From the NCBI GenBank assembly GCA_903934295.1, contig CAIZNI010000015.1:158816-222815 (forward strand): a stretch of DNA of 64,000 nt, given 5' to 3'. Positions within the stretch are counted from its first letter, which is position 1. Every line of letters starts with the position of its first letter. The position numbers and the translations under genes are program-made. The DNA is from an uncultured beta proteobacterium. Lineage in GTDB: Bacteria > Pseudomonadota > Gammaproteobacteria > Burkholderiales > Burkholderiaceae_E. This document shows positions 36,092 to 45,462 of the stretch, in pieces. The notes below the pieces were generated by a model. The model was not told where the DNA came from and did not search any database. It worked only from the letters and a program-made list of their open reading frames with translations.

Positions 36092-36862
36092 CAGATCCTG
36101 CTCGCCACCCTGGCGGCCGGCCTGCTCAGCGTGCTCGCGGCCGCCCTGATCGCAGTGCCCCTGCTCAAGGGGGCGGTGCATCAGCTGGTCAGCCTGTCGG
36201 CCGGTCTGCTGCTGGCCACCGCCCTGCTGCACGTGCTGCCCGAGGCCATCGAGTCGGGCGCCGATCTGCACCTGCTGTGCGCCACGCTGCTGGCCGGTCT
36301 GGTCGGGTTCTTCCTGCTCGAGAAGCTCGACATCATGCGCCACAGCCATCACTACGAAGGCGATGGTCACGGGCATGCGCACGGCCATGATCGCGAGGAG
36401 GCGGGTCCCGGGGGGCTGATGATCCTGGTGGGCGACTCGATCCACAATTTTGCCGACGGGATCATGATCGCGGCGGCCTTCGCCACCGATCCCGGGCTGG
36501 GCTGGCTCACCACCTTCGCGATCGCCACCCACGAGATCCCGCAGGAGATCGGCGACTACATCCTGCTGCTCAACGCCGGCTACACCCGTTCGCGGGCGCT
36601 GCTGTTCAACGGGCTGGCCAGCCTGGCGGCGGTGCTGGGCGGTCTGGTGGGGTATTTCGCGCTGTCGGCCGGCCAGGGGCTGCAGCCCTATGTGCTGATC
36701 CTGGCTGCCGCCAGCTTCATCTACATCGCGCTGGCCGATCTGGTGCCTGACCTGCACCGGCAAAGCCGGCGGGCGAAGGCGGGCTGGCTCAAGCAGTCGA
36801 TGCTGATGCTCACCGGCATCGCGATCATCGCGGTGCTGACCTCGCACTTTCATCTGCACTGA
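36080..36862 (+). CDS. ZIP-family divalent metal transporter
   Basis: 260 residues with about eight hydrophobic segments. A His-rich cytoplasmic loop (RHSHHYEGDGHGHAHGHD, about residues 87-104) follows TM3. The metal-binding helices read HNFADGIMIAAAF and ATHEIPQEIGDYILLLNAGY, matching the HNxxDG and HExPxE signatures of ZIP proteins. It should import zinc or another divalent cation across the inner membrane. The N-terminus ILTQILLATLAAGLLSVLAAAL fits the family start, so the ATG at 36080 is right. No Zur-like site was recognised; the repeated micro-ORF chain is the only unusual upstream feature. Confidence 0.92.
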   Translation: MILTQILLATLAAGLLSVLAAALIAVPLLKGAVHQLVSLSAGLLLATALLHVLPEAIESGADLHLLCATLLAGLVGFFLLEKLDIMRHSHHYEGDGHGHAHGHDREEAGPGGLMILVGDSIHNFADGIMIAAAFATDPGLGWLTTFAIATHEIPQEIGDYILLLNAGYTRSRALLFNGLASLAAVLGGLVGYFALSAGQGLQPYVLILAAASFIYIALADLVPDLHRQSRRAKAGWLKQSMLMLTGIAIIAVLTSHFHLH

Positions 36863-36902
36863 GACGCTGGCCCGGCGGGGCGCGCCGATTGGCCGGTCGC
36901 GA

Positions 36903-37502
36903 TCAGTCCAGCAACGCGTCCATCAGCGACTCGAACGCCGCCTGGCTGTCCGGATCGGCCTCATTGGCCGGCGGTGTGTTGTCGTATCGGATCAGTTCGG
37001 GATAGTCGGCCGGGGCTGGCAGGAAGCGCCGGCTGCGATAGCTGTCCCAGTGCGCCAGCTTCCAGGCGTCGCGCGGGTCGCCGCGCCGGCGGATGCGCTC
37101 GAGCGCCACCGTTTCGTCCAGGTCGACCCAGACCACCCGGGTCCGGGTGCCGGCCGGCACCGGATAGGCGCGTGCGTCATGCAGGGTGTGGGCCCGAACC
37201 TCGCGCGAAAAAGGACCGACCACCAGCACATTCACCGACAGCGCCAGGTTTTCGGCCGCGACCTCGACCAGGCCCGAGTATTCCTGATCGCGCAGGTGGT
37301 CCAGGTAGGCCGGGCTGTCGCGATCGTTGGGGTCACCGGTCAGCAGCCCCATCACCCGTGCCGAGAAGGCGCCATACAGGGTGTCCTTGTCGAGCAGGCA
37401 GAAGCTTTCGCCGGTTGCCGCGTGCAGTCGCGCCACCGCCCGCCGCGCCAGGGTGGTCTTGCCGGTGCCGGCGTGTCCGCAGAAATAGATCAGGCGGGCC
37501 AC
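36903..37502 (-). CDS. P-loop kinase-like ATPase of unknown function
   Basis: 199 residues. Walker A is CGHAGTGKTTLARRAV at the extreme N-terminus, and VVWVDLDETVALERIRRRGDPRDAWKL is reminiscent of the lid region of small-molecule kinases. LLDKDTLYGAFSARVM resembles the substrate-side segment of zeta-toxin/gluconate-kinase-like proteins. It probably phosphorylates a small molecule; I do not recognise a specific family. The start is a GTG at 37500-37502, 9 bases after the rhodanese stop, so the two are likely co-transcribed. Confidence 0.75.
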   Translation of the reverse strand: MARLIYFCGHAGTGKTTLARRAVARLHAATGESFCLLDKDTLYGAFSARVMGLLTGDPNDRDSPAYLDHLRDQEYSGLVEVAAENLALSVNVLVVGPFSREVRAHTLHDARAYPVPAGTRTRVVWVDLDETVALERIRRRGDPRDAWKLAHWDSYRSRRFLPAPADYPELIRYDNTPPANEADPDSQAAFESLMDALLD

Positions 37503-37511
37503 GCGGGCGCT

Positions 37512-38360
37512 TCAGGGGTTGGGGCCACGGGTCACCGGCCGGGCCGGGTCGGCGCACCATTCGCTCCAGGAGCCGGGGTAGAGCGCGCCCTCGGACTGGC
37601 CGGCCAGCGCCATCGCCAGCAGGTTGTGGCAGGCGGTGACGCCCGAGCCGCACTGATGGATCACCAGCGCCGGGTCGCGCCCGTGCAGCAGGGTCTCGAA
37701 TTCGCCGCGCAGCACCGGCCCGGGCTTGAACCGGCCATCGGGACGCAGATTCAGCGAGAACGGGCGGTTCAGCGCCCCCGGGATGTGGCCGGCGACCGGG
37801 TCCATCGGCTCGACCTCGCCGCGGTAGCGTTCCGGCGCGCGGGCATCGATCACCACGTTGGCGGGCGACCCCAGGGTGGCCAGCACCTCGGCGGCGCTGA
37901 CCGAGCGGGTCAGGTCGCGGCTGGCGGCGAAGTCGCCCTGGGTCGGACCCGGCACGTCGGTGCTCAGGGGCAGGCGTTCGCGCTGCCAGGCGTCGATTCC
38001 GCCGTCGAGCACGGCCACCGCCTCGTGACCGAGCCACCGCGTGAGCCACCACAGGCGGGCGGCGTACATGCCCCCTTGCGCGTCGTAGGCGACCAGCTGC
38101 TGGCCGCGGTGCAGTCCGCAGGCGCGCAGGCGCGCCGCCAGGGCCTCACGATTGGGCAGCGGGTGGCGTCCGTTGCGCCCGGTGCGGGCGCCGGCCAGGT
38201 CGTTGTCCTGGTGGAGGAAGCGCGCGCCCGGAATGTGTCCGGCGGCCCAGGCGGTGCTGCCGGCCTGCGGATTGAGCAGGTCGTGACGGCAGTCGATGAC
38301 CACGCAGCGGTCGATCGCGACGCCGAGTTCCTCGGCGCTGATGAGGGTGGTCCAGGTCAT
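37512..38360 (-). CDS. sseA: Thiosulfate/3-mercaptopyruvate sulfurtransferase (tandem rhodanese)
   Basis: 282 residues forming two rhodanese domains. The N-terminal domain (VVIDCRHDLLNPQAGSTAWAAGHIPGARFLHQD) is non-catalytic. The C-terminal domain has VIDARAPERYRGEVEPMDPVAGHIPGALN and the active-site loop HQCGSGVTACHN with the sulfur-carrying Cys. The CGSGVTA loop is closer to mercaptopyruvate sulfurtransferase than to thiosulfate rhodanese. Conserved PGSWSEWCADP closes the protein. Gene order suggests co-transcription with the downstream P-loop gene. Confidence 0.9.
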   Translation of the reverse strand: MTWTTLISAEELGVAIDRCVVIDCRHDLLNPQAGSTAWAAGHIPGARFLHQDNDLAGARTGRNGRHPLPNREALAARLRACGLHRGQQLVAYDAQGGMYAARLWWLTRWLGHEAVAVLDGGIDAWQRERLPLSTDVPGPTQGDFAASRDLTRSVSAAEVLATLGSPANVVIDARAPERYRGEVEPMDPVAGHIPGALNRPFSLNLRPDGRFKPGPVLRGEFETLLHGRDPALVIHQCGSGVTACHNLLAMALAGQSEGALYPGSWSEWCADPARPVTRGPNP

Positions 38361-38398
38361 GGGGGTTCCTGCTGTCGGGTACTGCGGCGGGCACGGGG

Positions 38399-39502
38399 TC
38401 AGCCCCGCAGGCCCATTTCACGCCGGTAGAACTCGTGGAAGTGCTGCATGCCGTCTTCCATCGGACTCTGATAAGGGCCGACCTCGCTCACGCCGCGCTC
38501 CATCAGGGCACGCCGCCCGGCGTCCATGCGCAGCGCGATTTCGTCGTCTTCGAGGCAGGTTTCCATGTAGGCCGCCCGTTCGGCCTCGACGAACTCACGC
38601 TCGAACAGCACGATTTCCTCGGGGTAATAGAACTCGACCACATTGGTGGTGTGCTGCGGTCCGCGGGCGATCAGCGTCGACACCACCAGCACATGGGGGT
38701 ACCACTCGACCATCACATTCGGGTAGTAGGTGAGCCAGATCGCGCCGTGCGGGGGCACCTGGCCGTTGCCGAAGCGCATCACCTGCTCGTGCCAGCGCTG
38801 ATACACCGGCGAGCCGGGCTTGGTCAGCGCGTCGTGGATGCCCACGCGCTGCACCGAGTAGCGGTCGGCGAAGTGCCAGTCGAGATCCTCGCAGGACACG
38901 AAGCGGCCCAGGCCGGGGTGAAACGGCGCGACGTGGTAATCCTCGAGATAGACCTCGATGAAGGTCTTCCAGTTGTAGGCGCACTCGTGCACCTCGACAT
39001 GGTCGAGCAGATAGCCGTCGAAGTTGAATTCCCGTTCCAGACCGAGGCCGGCCAGATCGGCGGCGATGTCGCGCGGGCCTTCGAACAGCAGTCCGCGCCA
39101 GTCGGTCAGCGCCGACTTGCCCAGGTTCAGGCAGGGCTGTTCCTCGAAGTGGGGGGCACCCAGCAGCGTGCCCTGCAGGTCATAGGTCCAGCGGTGCAGC
39201 GGGCAGACGATGTTGGTGGTGTTGCCGCGGCCGTTGAGCATGATCGCCTGCCGGTGGCGGCACACATTGGAGAGCAGCTCGACGCCCTGCGGACCACGGA
39301 CCAGGACCCGCCCTTCGCGCTCGGCAGCCAGCGTGTGGAAGTCACCGGCTTCCGGGACCATCAGCTGGTGCCCGACATATCCCGGGCCCTGGCGAAACAG
39401 GACCTCGCGCTCGCGCTGAAACAGCGCGTCGTCGAAATAGGCGGTGACCGGCAGTTGTGTGCTCGCCGGCCTCAGGAAGGCGCGACGACCCAGATCCGAC
39501 AT
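38399..39502 (-). CDS. Rieske-type aromatic ring-hydroxylating oxygenase, alpha subunit
   Basis: 367 residues. The Rieske [2Fe-2S] ligands are NVCRHRQ (CxH) and VCPLHRWTYDLQG (CxxH), about 19 residues apart. The C-terminal catalytic domain has NWKTFIEVYLEDYHVAPFHPGL, giving the two His ligands of the mononuclear iron. It would hydroxylate or demethylate an aromatic or quaternary amine substrate using a separate reductase, which is not in this window. The ATG at 39500-39502 has a GGGAGG site 8 bases upstream. Lies 38 bases upstream of the rhodanese gene. Confidence 0.88.
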   Translation of the reverse strand: MSDLGRRAFLRPASTQLPVTAYFDDALFQREREVLFRQGPGYVGHQLMVPEAGDFHTLAAEREGRVLVRGPQGVELLSNVCRHRQAIMLNGRGNTTNIVCPLHRWTYDLQGTLLGAPHFEEQPCLNLGKSALTDWRGLLFEGPRDIAADLAGLGLEREFNFDGYLLDHVEVHECAYNWKTFIEVYLEDYHVAPFHPGLGRFVSCEDLDWHFADRYSVQRVGIHDALTKPGSPVYQRWHEQVMRFGNGQVPPHGAIWLTYYPNVMVEWYPHVLVVSTLIARGPQHTTNVVEFYYPEEIVLFEREFVEAERAAYMETCLEDDEIALRMDAGRRALMERGVSEVGPYQSPMEDGMQHFHEFYRREMGLRG

Positions 39503-39710
39503 TCCAAAACCTCCCGGGCAAGCAAGTCGTAGAACCCCGTCCGAAGAACCGCACCGGGACCGGGGATGCCAGCTTGCGAAAGGCGCATGTGACGACTGCG
39601 CAAACCCGGCCGCTGCTGCGCGAAGGCGCGAAGCATACCCCAAACACCCAGGGGGGTCACGCTGCCGGGTCACCGTCGTTCCACTGCTGCTGTGCCGCAA
39701 CGGGCACGCA

Positions 39711-39730
39711 CTTCGCAGGCGAAGTAAAAT
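39711..39730 (+). promoter_or_regulatory. Palindrome and -10-like element upstream of xseB
   Basis: CTTCGC and GCGAAG arms flank AG (39711-39724) and run directly into TAAAAT (39725-39730), a five-of-six -10 match 42 bases before the xseB ATG. No consensus -35 is visible. It is probably the promoter of the xseB-ispA-dxs operon, with the palindrome in its spacer. Confidence 0.4.
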
Positions 39731-39772
39731 CTCCGATCCGCCGCACAGATGCGGCCCTCTTCAGGAATTTCC

Positions 39773-40054
39773 ATGGCCAAGAACGGCTCCCCGGTCGCCC
39801 CGGGCGCCGACGCGTCAGCCGCCTCCGGGCCGACGCCCGACTCCTTCGAGAGCGCGCTGTCCGAGCTCGAGGAGCTGGTGCGCCGCATGGAAGAGGGCGA
39901 GCTGAGCCTCGAGGGGTCGCTGGCCGCCTATCGGCGGGGTGCGGGCCTGGTCACCTTCTGTCGCAAGTCGCTCGCCGACGTGCAGCAGCAGGTCCGGATC
40001 CTGGAAGGCGATCTGCTTCGGCCCTTCGAGGCCGACGGTGCCGGCCAGGCCTGA
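39773..40054 (+). CDS. xseB: Exodeoxyribonuclease VII small subunit
   Basis: 93 residues. After a Gly/Ala/Pro-rich N-terminus of about 22 residues comes the XseB helix pair: SFESALSELEELVRRMEEGELSLEGSLAAYRRGAGLVTFCRKSLADVQQQVRIL. It pairs with XseA (not in the window) to degrade single-stranded DNA. The ATG at 39773 is preceded by CAGGAA; an in-frame ATG eight codons upstream has no good site. The gene leads ispA-dxs, the arrangement common in beta- and gammaproteobacteria. Confidence 0.9.
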   Translation: MAKNGSPVAPGADASAASGPTPDSFESALSELEELVRRMEEGELSLEGSLAAYRRGAGLVTFCRKSLADVQQQVRILEGDLLRPFEADGAGQA

Positions 40055-40070
40055 CCGGGAAGGAGCCCGC

Positions 40071-40997
40071 TTGACCCTCCCCGTCCCCGTGCCCGAGAGC
40101 GGCGCTGCGGCCTTCGCCGACTGGAGCGCCCGCGGCTGCGTCGCGGTCGAACAGGCCCTGTCGGCCCTGCTGCCGCCCGCCGACCGTGCCCCCGCGCGCC
40201 TTCACGAGGCGATGCGCTACGCGGTGCTGGGCGGGGGCAAGCGGGTGCGCCCGCTGCTGGTCTACGCCGCCGGCGAGCTCACCGGTGCGCCGGCCGGGGC
40301 GCTGGATGCCGCGGCCTGTGCGCTCGAATGCATCCACGCCTACTCGCTGGTGCATGACGACCTGCCGTGCATGGACGATGACGTGCTGCGGCGCGGCAAG
40401 CCGACGGTGCATGTCGCTTACGGCGAAGCCACCGCCATGCTGGTGGGTGATGCCCTGCAGGCGCTGGCCTTCGAGTCGCTGGCCGGCACGCTCGGCTGGG
40501 GGGTTCCCGCGCCGGCGGTGGTTGAAATGACCCTGACACTGGCAAGGGCGTCGGGTTCGATCGGGATGGCGGGCGGCCAGGCGATCGACCTCGAGTCCGT
40601 TGGCGCGCGCCTGTCGCGCGAGGCCCTCGAGGACATGCACCGGCGCAAGACCGGCGCGCTGCTGGGCGCTGCGGTTCGGCTCGGGGCGGCCTGTGGGCGT
40701 GCGCCCGATGCCGGCACGCTGCACTGGCTCGCGCAATACGAACGCGCCATCGGGCTGGCTTTCCAGGTGGTTGACGACATCCTTGATGTGACCGGCGATG
40801 CCGCTTCACTGGGCAAGACCGCCGGCAAGGATGCTGAACAAGGCAAGCCCACTTATGTGTCGGTGCTGGGTCTGGACGCGTCGCGCCAGCTCGCCGACAC
40901 CCTGCTGGCCCAGGCGCGCGAATCGGTCGCCGCGCTGGGCAGCCCGGCCCGACGGCTGGGCGAGATCGCTGAACTCATCGTGCTGAGGCAGTCATGA
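40071..40997 (+). CDS. ispA: Farnesyl diphosphate synthase (short-chain polyprenyl synthase)
   Basis: 308 residues. The first Asp-rich motif is [21 protein letters not shown] and the second is [23 protein letters not shown] provides the diphosphate-binding basic residues. It condenses dimethylallyl/geranyl diphosphate with isopentenyl diphosphate. The start is a TTG at 40071, supported by a near-perfect GGAAGGAG site 5 bases upstream, and gives [11 protein letters not shown] before the domain. Lies 16 bases after xseB and overlaps dxs by ATGA. Confidence 0.93.
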   Translation: MTLPVPVPESGAAAFADWSARGCVAVEQALSALLPPADRAPARLHEAMRYAVLGGGKRVRPLLVYAAGELTGAPAGALDAAACALECIHAYSLVHDDLPCMDDDVLRRGKPTVHVAYGEATAMLVGDALQALAFESLAGTLGWGVPAPAVVEMTLTLARASGSIGMAGGQAIDLESVGARLSREALEDMHRRKTGALLGAAVRLGAACGRAPDAGTLHWLAQYERAIGLAFQVVDDILDVTGDAASLGKTAGKDAEQGKPTYVSVLGLDASRQLADTLLAQARESVAALGSPARRLGEIAELIVLRQS

Positions 40998-42913
40998 CCC
41001 ACGGACAATACCCGCTGCTCGATCGCATCGCCGATCCCGGCAACCTGCGTTCCCTCAAGCGCAGCCAGCTGCGCGGCGTCGCCGGCGAGCTGCGCTCGTA
41101 CCTGCTCGAATCGGTGTCGCGAACCGGCGGCCACCTGTCCTCGAACCTGGGCACGGTCGAGCTCGCCATCGCGCTGCACTATGTCTTCGACACGCCGCGT
41201 GATCGGCTGGTCTGGGATGTGGGCCACCAGAGCTATCCGCACAAGATCCTGACCGGGCGGCGCGAGCGCATGCACACGCTGCGCCAGTTCGGCGGCATCT
41301 CGGGATTTCCGCGCCGCAGCGAATCCCCCTACGACACCTTCGGCACCGCCCATTCGTCCACCTCGATCTCGGCCGCCCTGGGCATGGCAGTCGCCTCCCG
41401 CCACCAGGGCGAGAACCAGGGGCCGACCCGGCGCCGCCACGTCGCGGTGATCGGCGACGGCGCGATGTCGGCCGGCATGGCCTTCGAGGCGATGAACAAT
41501 GCCGGCGTCACGCCCGACATCGACCTGCTGGTGGTGCTCAACGACAACGACATGTCGATCTCGCCGCCGGTGGGCGCGCTCAACGGCTATCTGGCCCGCC
41601 TGATGTCGGGGCAGTTCTATGCCAAGGCGCGTGACGTCGGTCGGGCGGTGCTGTCGCACGTGCCGCCGGTGTTCGAACTGGCGCGCCGCTTCGAGGAGCA
41701 CGCCAAGGGCATGGTCGTGCCGGGCACGATGTTCGAGGAGTTCGGCTTCAACTATGTCGGTCCGATCGACGGCCACGACCTGGAATCGCTGATCCCGACG
41801 CTCAACAACCTGCGCGAGCTGCGCGGCCCGCAGTTCCTGCATGTGGTGACCCGCAAGGGCCAGGGCTACAAGCTGGCCGAGGCCGATCCGGTGCTCTATC
41901 ACGGTCCGGGCAAGTTCGATCCGGCCCAGGGCATCCAGAAGCCGGCCACGCCGCCCAAGCCGACCTTCACGCAGGTCTTTTCCGACTGGATCTGCGACAT
42001 GGCGGCGCAGGACGATCGCCTGACCGCGGTGACACCGGCCATGCGCGAGGGCTCCGGTCTGGTCGAGTTCGAGAAGCGCTTTCCGACCCGCTACTTCGAT
42101 GTCGGCATCGCCGAGCAGCACGCGGTCACCTTCGCGGCCGGCATGGCCTGCGAGGGACTCAAGCCGGTGGTCGCGATCTACAGCACCTTCCTGCAGCGCG
42201 GCTACGATCAGCTGATCCATGACGTGGCGCTGCAGAATCTGCCGGTGATGTTCGCACTCGATCGCGCCGGCCTGGTCGGCGCCGACGGCGCCACCCATGC
42301 GGGTGCCTTCGATTACGCCTATCTGCGTTGCATCCCCAATCTGGTCGTGCTGGCGCCGTCCGACGAGAACGAGTGCCGCCAGATGCTCTACACCGCGTTC
42401 CAGCACGACGGTCCCAGCGCGGTGCGCTATCCGCGCGGCGCGGGCACCGGCGCGGCGACGGTGCGCGAGTTCACCGCGATCCCGATGGGTCGTGCCGAAC
42501 GGCGTCGCGAGGGGCAGCGCATTGCGCTGCTGGCCTTCGGCACCCTGCTGGCGCCGGCGTTGGTGGCCGCCGAGGCGCTGGACGCCACCGTGATCAACAT
42601 GCGCTGGGTCAAGCCGATCGATGAATCGATCCTGAAAGATCTGGCGCGCAGCCACGACGCATTCGTCACCCTCGAGGAACACGTGGTGGCCGGCGGTGCC
42701 GGCAGCGCGGTGGCCGAAGCGCTGGCCGCGCAGGGTCTGTCCGTTCCGATCCTGCACCTCGGGCTTCCCGACCGGTTCGTCGATCACGGCGAGCAGGCCC
42801 AGTTGCTGCGTCTCGAGGGCCTGGACGCCGGCGGCATCGAACGGGCGGTGCGCGAACGCTTTGCCGACCTGCTGCTGACCGCGCCCCGCGTGGCCGCCGC
42901 CGGCGCGGCCTGA
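40994..42913 (+). CDS. dxs: 1-deoxy-D-xylulose-5-phosphate synthase
   Basis: 639 residues, three-domain transketolase-like enzyme. It joins pyruvate and glyceraldehyde 3-phosphate, the entry step of the MEP isoprenoid pathway. The thiamine diphosphate motif is [18 protein letters not shown]...LNDNDMSIS; the catalytic His lies in [13 protein letters not shown]; the central domain has [19 protein letters not shown], and the C-terminal domain [10 protein letters not shown]. The ATG overlaps the ispA stop, coupling MEP entry to prenyl synthesis. Confidence 0.97.
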   Translation: MTHGQYPLLDRIADPGNLRSLKRSQLRGVAGELRSYLLESVSRTGGHLSSNLGTVELAIALHYVFDTPRDRLVWDVGHQSYPHKILTGRRERMHTLRQFGGISGFPRRSESPYDTFGTAHSSTSISAALGMAVASRHQGENQGPTRRRHVAVIGDGAMSAGMAFEAMNNAGVTPDIDLLVVLNDNDMSISPPVGALNGYLARLMSGQFYAKARDVGRAVLSHVPPVFELARRFEEHAKGMVVPGTMFEEFGFNYVGPIDGHDLESLIPTLNNLRELRGPQFLHVVTRKGQGYKLAEADPVLYHGPGKFDPAQGIQKPATPPKPTFTQVFSDWICDMAAQDDRLTAVTPAMREGSGLVEFEKRFPTRYFDVGIAEQHAVTFAAGMACEGLKPVVAIYSTFLQRGYDQLIHDVALQNLPVMFALDRAGLVGADGATHAGAFDYAYLRCIPNLVVLAPSDENECRQMLYTAFQHDGPSAVRYPRGAGTGAATVREFTAIPMGRAERRREGQRIALLAFGTLLAPALVAAEALDATVINMRWVKPIDESILKDLARSHDAFVTLEEHVVAGGAGSAVAEALAAQGLSVPILHLGLPDRFVDHGEQAQLLRLEGLDAGGIERAVRERFADLLLTAPRVAAAGAA

Positions 42914-42974
42914 GCCGGCGCCGCATGCCCCTTTCCTCCCCATTGAACCTGTCTTTGTCCGAATCGGAGTTGTC

Positions 42975-43799
42975 ATGAACACACGCGAGGCGAATGCGCC
43001 ATTGAAGGGCGAGATGCCCGACGTCCAGGGCAGCGTGGATGAGCGCCGCCTGGCCATCCAGCGAGTGGGGGTCAAGGGTGTGCGCTACCCGGTGCGCTGG
43101 CGCACCGCCGACGGCAGCGTGCAGCCGGCGGTCGGCCAGTTCGGTCTCTTCGTGGCGCTGCCCGAGGACCAGAAGGGCACCCACATGTCGCGCTTCATCG
43201 CGCTGCTGGAAGACACCGCGCAACCGGATGCCCAGCCGCTCGACGTGGCGGCGGTCACCGCGCTGCATCAGCGCATGCTGGGGCTGCTCGAGGCGCAGAG
43301 CGGGCGCTTCGAGATGAGCTTCCCGATGTTCGTGCGCAAGACCGCGCCGGTGTCGGGTGTGCAAAGCCTGCTCGACTACGAGGTGACGCTGGTGGTCGAT
43401 GGCGATGCGATCGCGCCGCGCGTCACGCTCACGCTGCTGGTGCCGGTCAAGAGCCTGTGCCCGTGCTCCAAGAGCATCTCCGACTACGGCGCCCACAACC
43501 AGCGCTCGCACATCACGATGGCGGTCCAGACCCGCGAACCGGTGTCTCCCGAAGCGCTGATCCGGGTGGCCGAGGAAGAGGCTTCCAGCGAGATCTACGG
43601 GCTGCTCAAGCGGGTCGACGAGAAGTACATCACCGAGCGCGCCTACGACAACCCGAAGTTCGTCGAGGATCTGGTGCGCGATGTCGCGGCGCGGCTGCGC
43701 GATCACCCGGCGGTGTCGGGCTTCGTCGTCGAGGCCGAGAACTTCGAGTCGATCCACAACCATTCGGCGTACGCCCGCATCGAATCCCCCGCCGCCTGA
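42975..43799 (+). CDS. folE2: GTP cyclohydrolase FolE2 (type IB)
   Basis: 274 residues. Conserved family segments: [28 protein letters not shown] near the start, [39 protein letters not shown] with the catalytic Cys, and [12 protein letters not shown] at the end. It converts GTP to dihydroneopterin triphosphate, the first step of folate and queuosine-type pathways, and unlike FolE does not depend strictly on zinc. A CGGAG site precedes the ATG, which lies 61 bases after dxs, so it may belong to the same transcript. Confidence 0.95.
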   Translation: MNTREANAPLKGEMPDVQGSVDERRLAIQRVGVKGVRYPVRWRTADGSVQPAVGQFGLFVALPEDQKGTHMSRFIALLEDTAQPDAQPLDVAAVTALHQRMLGLLEAQSGRFEMSFPMFVRKTAPVSGVQSLLDYEVTLVVDGDAIAPRVTLTLLVPVKSLCPCSKSISDYGAHNQRSHITMAVQTREPVSPEALIRVAEEEASSEIYGLLKRVDEKYITERAYDNPKFVEDLVRDVAARLRDHPAVSGFVVEAENFESIHNHSAYARIESPAA

Positions 43800-43831
43800 G
43801 TCCGCTGAACGGTTGAACAGGCGGGTGCATC

Positions 43832-43847
43832 CGACGGTGATCCGTCG
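43832..43847 (+). terminator. Stem-loop after folE2
   Basis: CGACGG and CCGTCG arms flank a TGAT loop, 33 bases after the folE2 stop codon. Perfect 6-bp stem but no T-run follows, so termination is only a possibility. Confidence 0.3.
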
Positions 43848-43971
43848 AATGAGCGCCCGACCGCCGGCGCATTCTGCTGGTCATGCGGAAGCACCCGGCC
43901 CCAGGCTGTGGTGCGTCCGATTCCCGCGCAGCAGATGCAGTCAGGCGCACCCAGCCAGGATTCAGCCTTCC

Positions 43972-45441
43972 ATGCCCCAAGCATTTCCGAGCGAGTTCCA
44001 GGACGATTCAGGCGCGTCAGAGCCGGTCACCCCGACCGATTCCGGCCAGGCCGCGTCAGTCTGTTATGACAGCCTGACCGGGCACCCGAACCGCCTGCTG
44101 TTTCGCGATCAGGTCAACCTGGCGATGCGGCGGGCTGCGCGAGATCGTTCATTGCTGGCGGTCCTCTCGATCGACATCGATCTGGCGCAGGCGGTGAGCG
44201 GCGACGTCGGTGCGGATTTCAGCGATCGGCTGCTGCGCGCGCTCTCGGTGCGGATTGGGCATGCGCTTCGGGCCGAGGATCTGGCTGCTGCCCGCCTGGC
44301 GCCGCGTCGCGGTGACGATGCCGGTGTCCAGGGCGGCGGCGGATTCAGCGTGCTGCTGCCCTGCGTGCGCGAGCCCCAGGACGCGGTTCGCGTCGCGGCC
44401 CGGATCCTCGAATCGGTTACCCGACCGCTGCAGATCGACGGCCACGCCCTGGTGCCGTCGCTGCACACCGGGATCGCCCTGTTCCCCTGGGACGACCAGG
44501 AAGTCGACGGGCTGCTCCATTGCGCCGACGCGGCACTGGCGCGTGCCTGCCAGGCTGCCGATGGTCACGCACAGTTCTTCAGCAAACCGATGAATGCGCT
44601 GTCGGCCGACCGGCTGGCGCTCGAGAACGCGCTGCAGGCGGCAGTCGAGGGCGACGGTTTCGTCCTCTACTACCAGCCCCGGGTCGACGGCGAGACCCGA
44701 CAGGTGATTTCCAATGAGGCCCTGATTCGCTGGGATCAGCCGGGCCGAGGTCTGGCGGCGCCCGGCAGCTTCCTCGACGCGGCCGAGCAGAGCCGGCTGA
44801 TCCTGTCGATCGGCGCCTGGGTCATCCAGCAGGCCTGCCACCAGAACCGGGCCTGGCAGGACGACGGGCTGCCGGCGGTGCCGGTCTCGGTCAATGTGTC
44901 GGCCGTCCAGTTTCGCGACCCCGGGTTCGTGGCCTCGGTTTCCCAGGCGTTGAAGGCCAGCGGCATGGCGCCCGAACTGCTGGAACTGGAAATCACCGAA
45001 TCGGTGCTGATGAACGAGGCGGCCGAAGCGACCCGCATCCTGCGCGAACTCAAGGCGCTGGGCATTCGCCTGGCGATCGACAATTTCGGTACCGGCTTCT
45101 CGTCGCTGGCCTATCTGAAGGATTTCCCGGTCGACGTGCTCAAGATCGACCGCTCCTTCATCAATGACATGAACCGTCAGCCCGCCAGCGCATCGGTCGC
45201 CTGCGCGGTCATCGACCTGGCGAACCGGCTGGGGCTCGCGGTGGTTGCCGAAGGGGTTGAAACGCAGGAGCAGCGCCGGTTCCTGCTCGAGAACCGCTGC
45301 CGGGCCATGCACGGCTTCCTGTTCGCCCGGCCGATGCCGGCCGACGCACTGGCGCAGTTTCACCGTGAGAGCGCCGCCGGCGTCACGCCCGAGCGCAAGA
45401 TCGCGTCGATCCTGGTGAACGCGCCCGCCGGTCTGCACTGA
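43972..45441 (+). CDS. GGDEF-EAL protein with degenerate GGDEF domain
   Basis: 489 residues, no TM segments. The GGDEF-like domain (about 30-200) begins YDSLTGHPNRLLFRDQVN, but the active loop reads GGGGFSVLL where GGDEF is expected, so cyclase activity is unlikely. The EAL domain (about 225-475) keeps NEALIRW, VNVSAVQF, LELEITES, LKIDRSFI and VAEGVETQEQ. Its loop-6 motif reads DNFGTGFSS rather than DDFGTG, an Asp-to-Asn change that could weaken metal binding. It is either a c-di-GMP phosphodiesterase or a binding protein. The ATG gives a short acidic N-terminus; upstream frame looks non-coding. Convergent with a hybrid kinase operon, 21 bases apart. Confidence 0.88.
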   Translation: MPQAFPSEFQDDSGASEPVTPTDSGQAASVCYDSLTGHPNRLLFRDQVNLAMRRAARDRSLLAVLSIDIDLAQAVSGDVGADFSDRLLRALSVRIGHALRAEDLAAARLAPRRGDDAGVQGGGGFSVLLPCVREPQDAVRVAARILESVTRPLQIDGHALVPSLHTGIALFPWDDQEVDGLLHCADAALARACQAADGHAQFFSKPMNALSADRLALENALQAAVEGDGFVLYYQPRVDGETRQVISNEALIRWDQPGRGLAAPGSFLDAAEQSRLILSIGAWVIQQACHQNRAWQDDGLPAVPVSVNVSAVQFRDPGFVASVSQALKASGMAPELLELEITESVLMNEAAEATRILRELKALGIRLAIDNFGTGFSSLAYLKDFPVDVLKIDRSFINDMNRQPASASVACAVIDLANRLGLAVVAEGVETQEQRRFLLENRCRAMHGFLFARPMPADALAQFHRESAAGVTPERKIASILVNAPAGLH

Positions 45442-45462
45442 GCCGGCGGCCATCCCGGCCGT

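Noticed and set aside
42914..42974. Zur-type operator before folE2
   Set aside because: FolE2 is often zinc-regulated, but no AT-rich palindrome of the Zur type is visible in this gap or upstream of the ZIP gene.
43801..43971. N-terminal extension of the GGDEF-EAL protein into the folE2 gap
   Set aside because: The in-frame sequence lacks conserved features and contains the folE2 3' end; the ATG at 43972 leads directly into a normal N-terminus.
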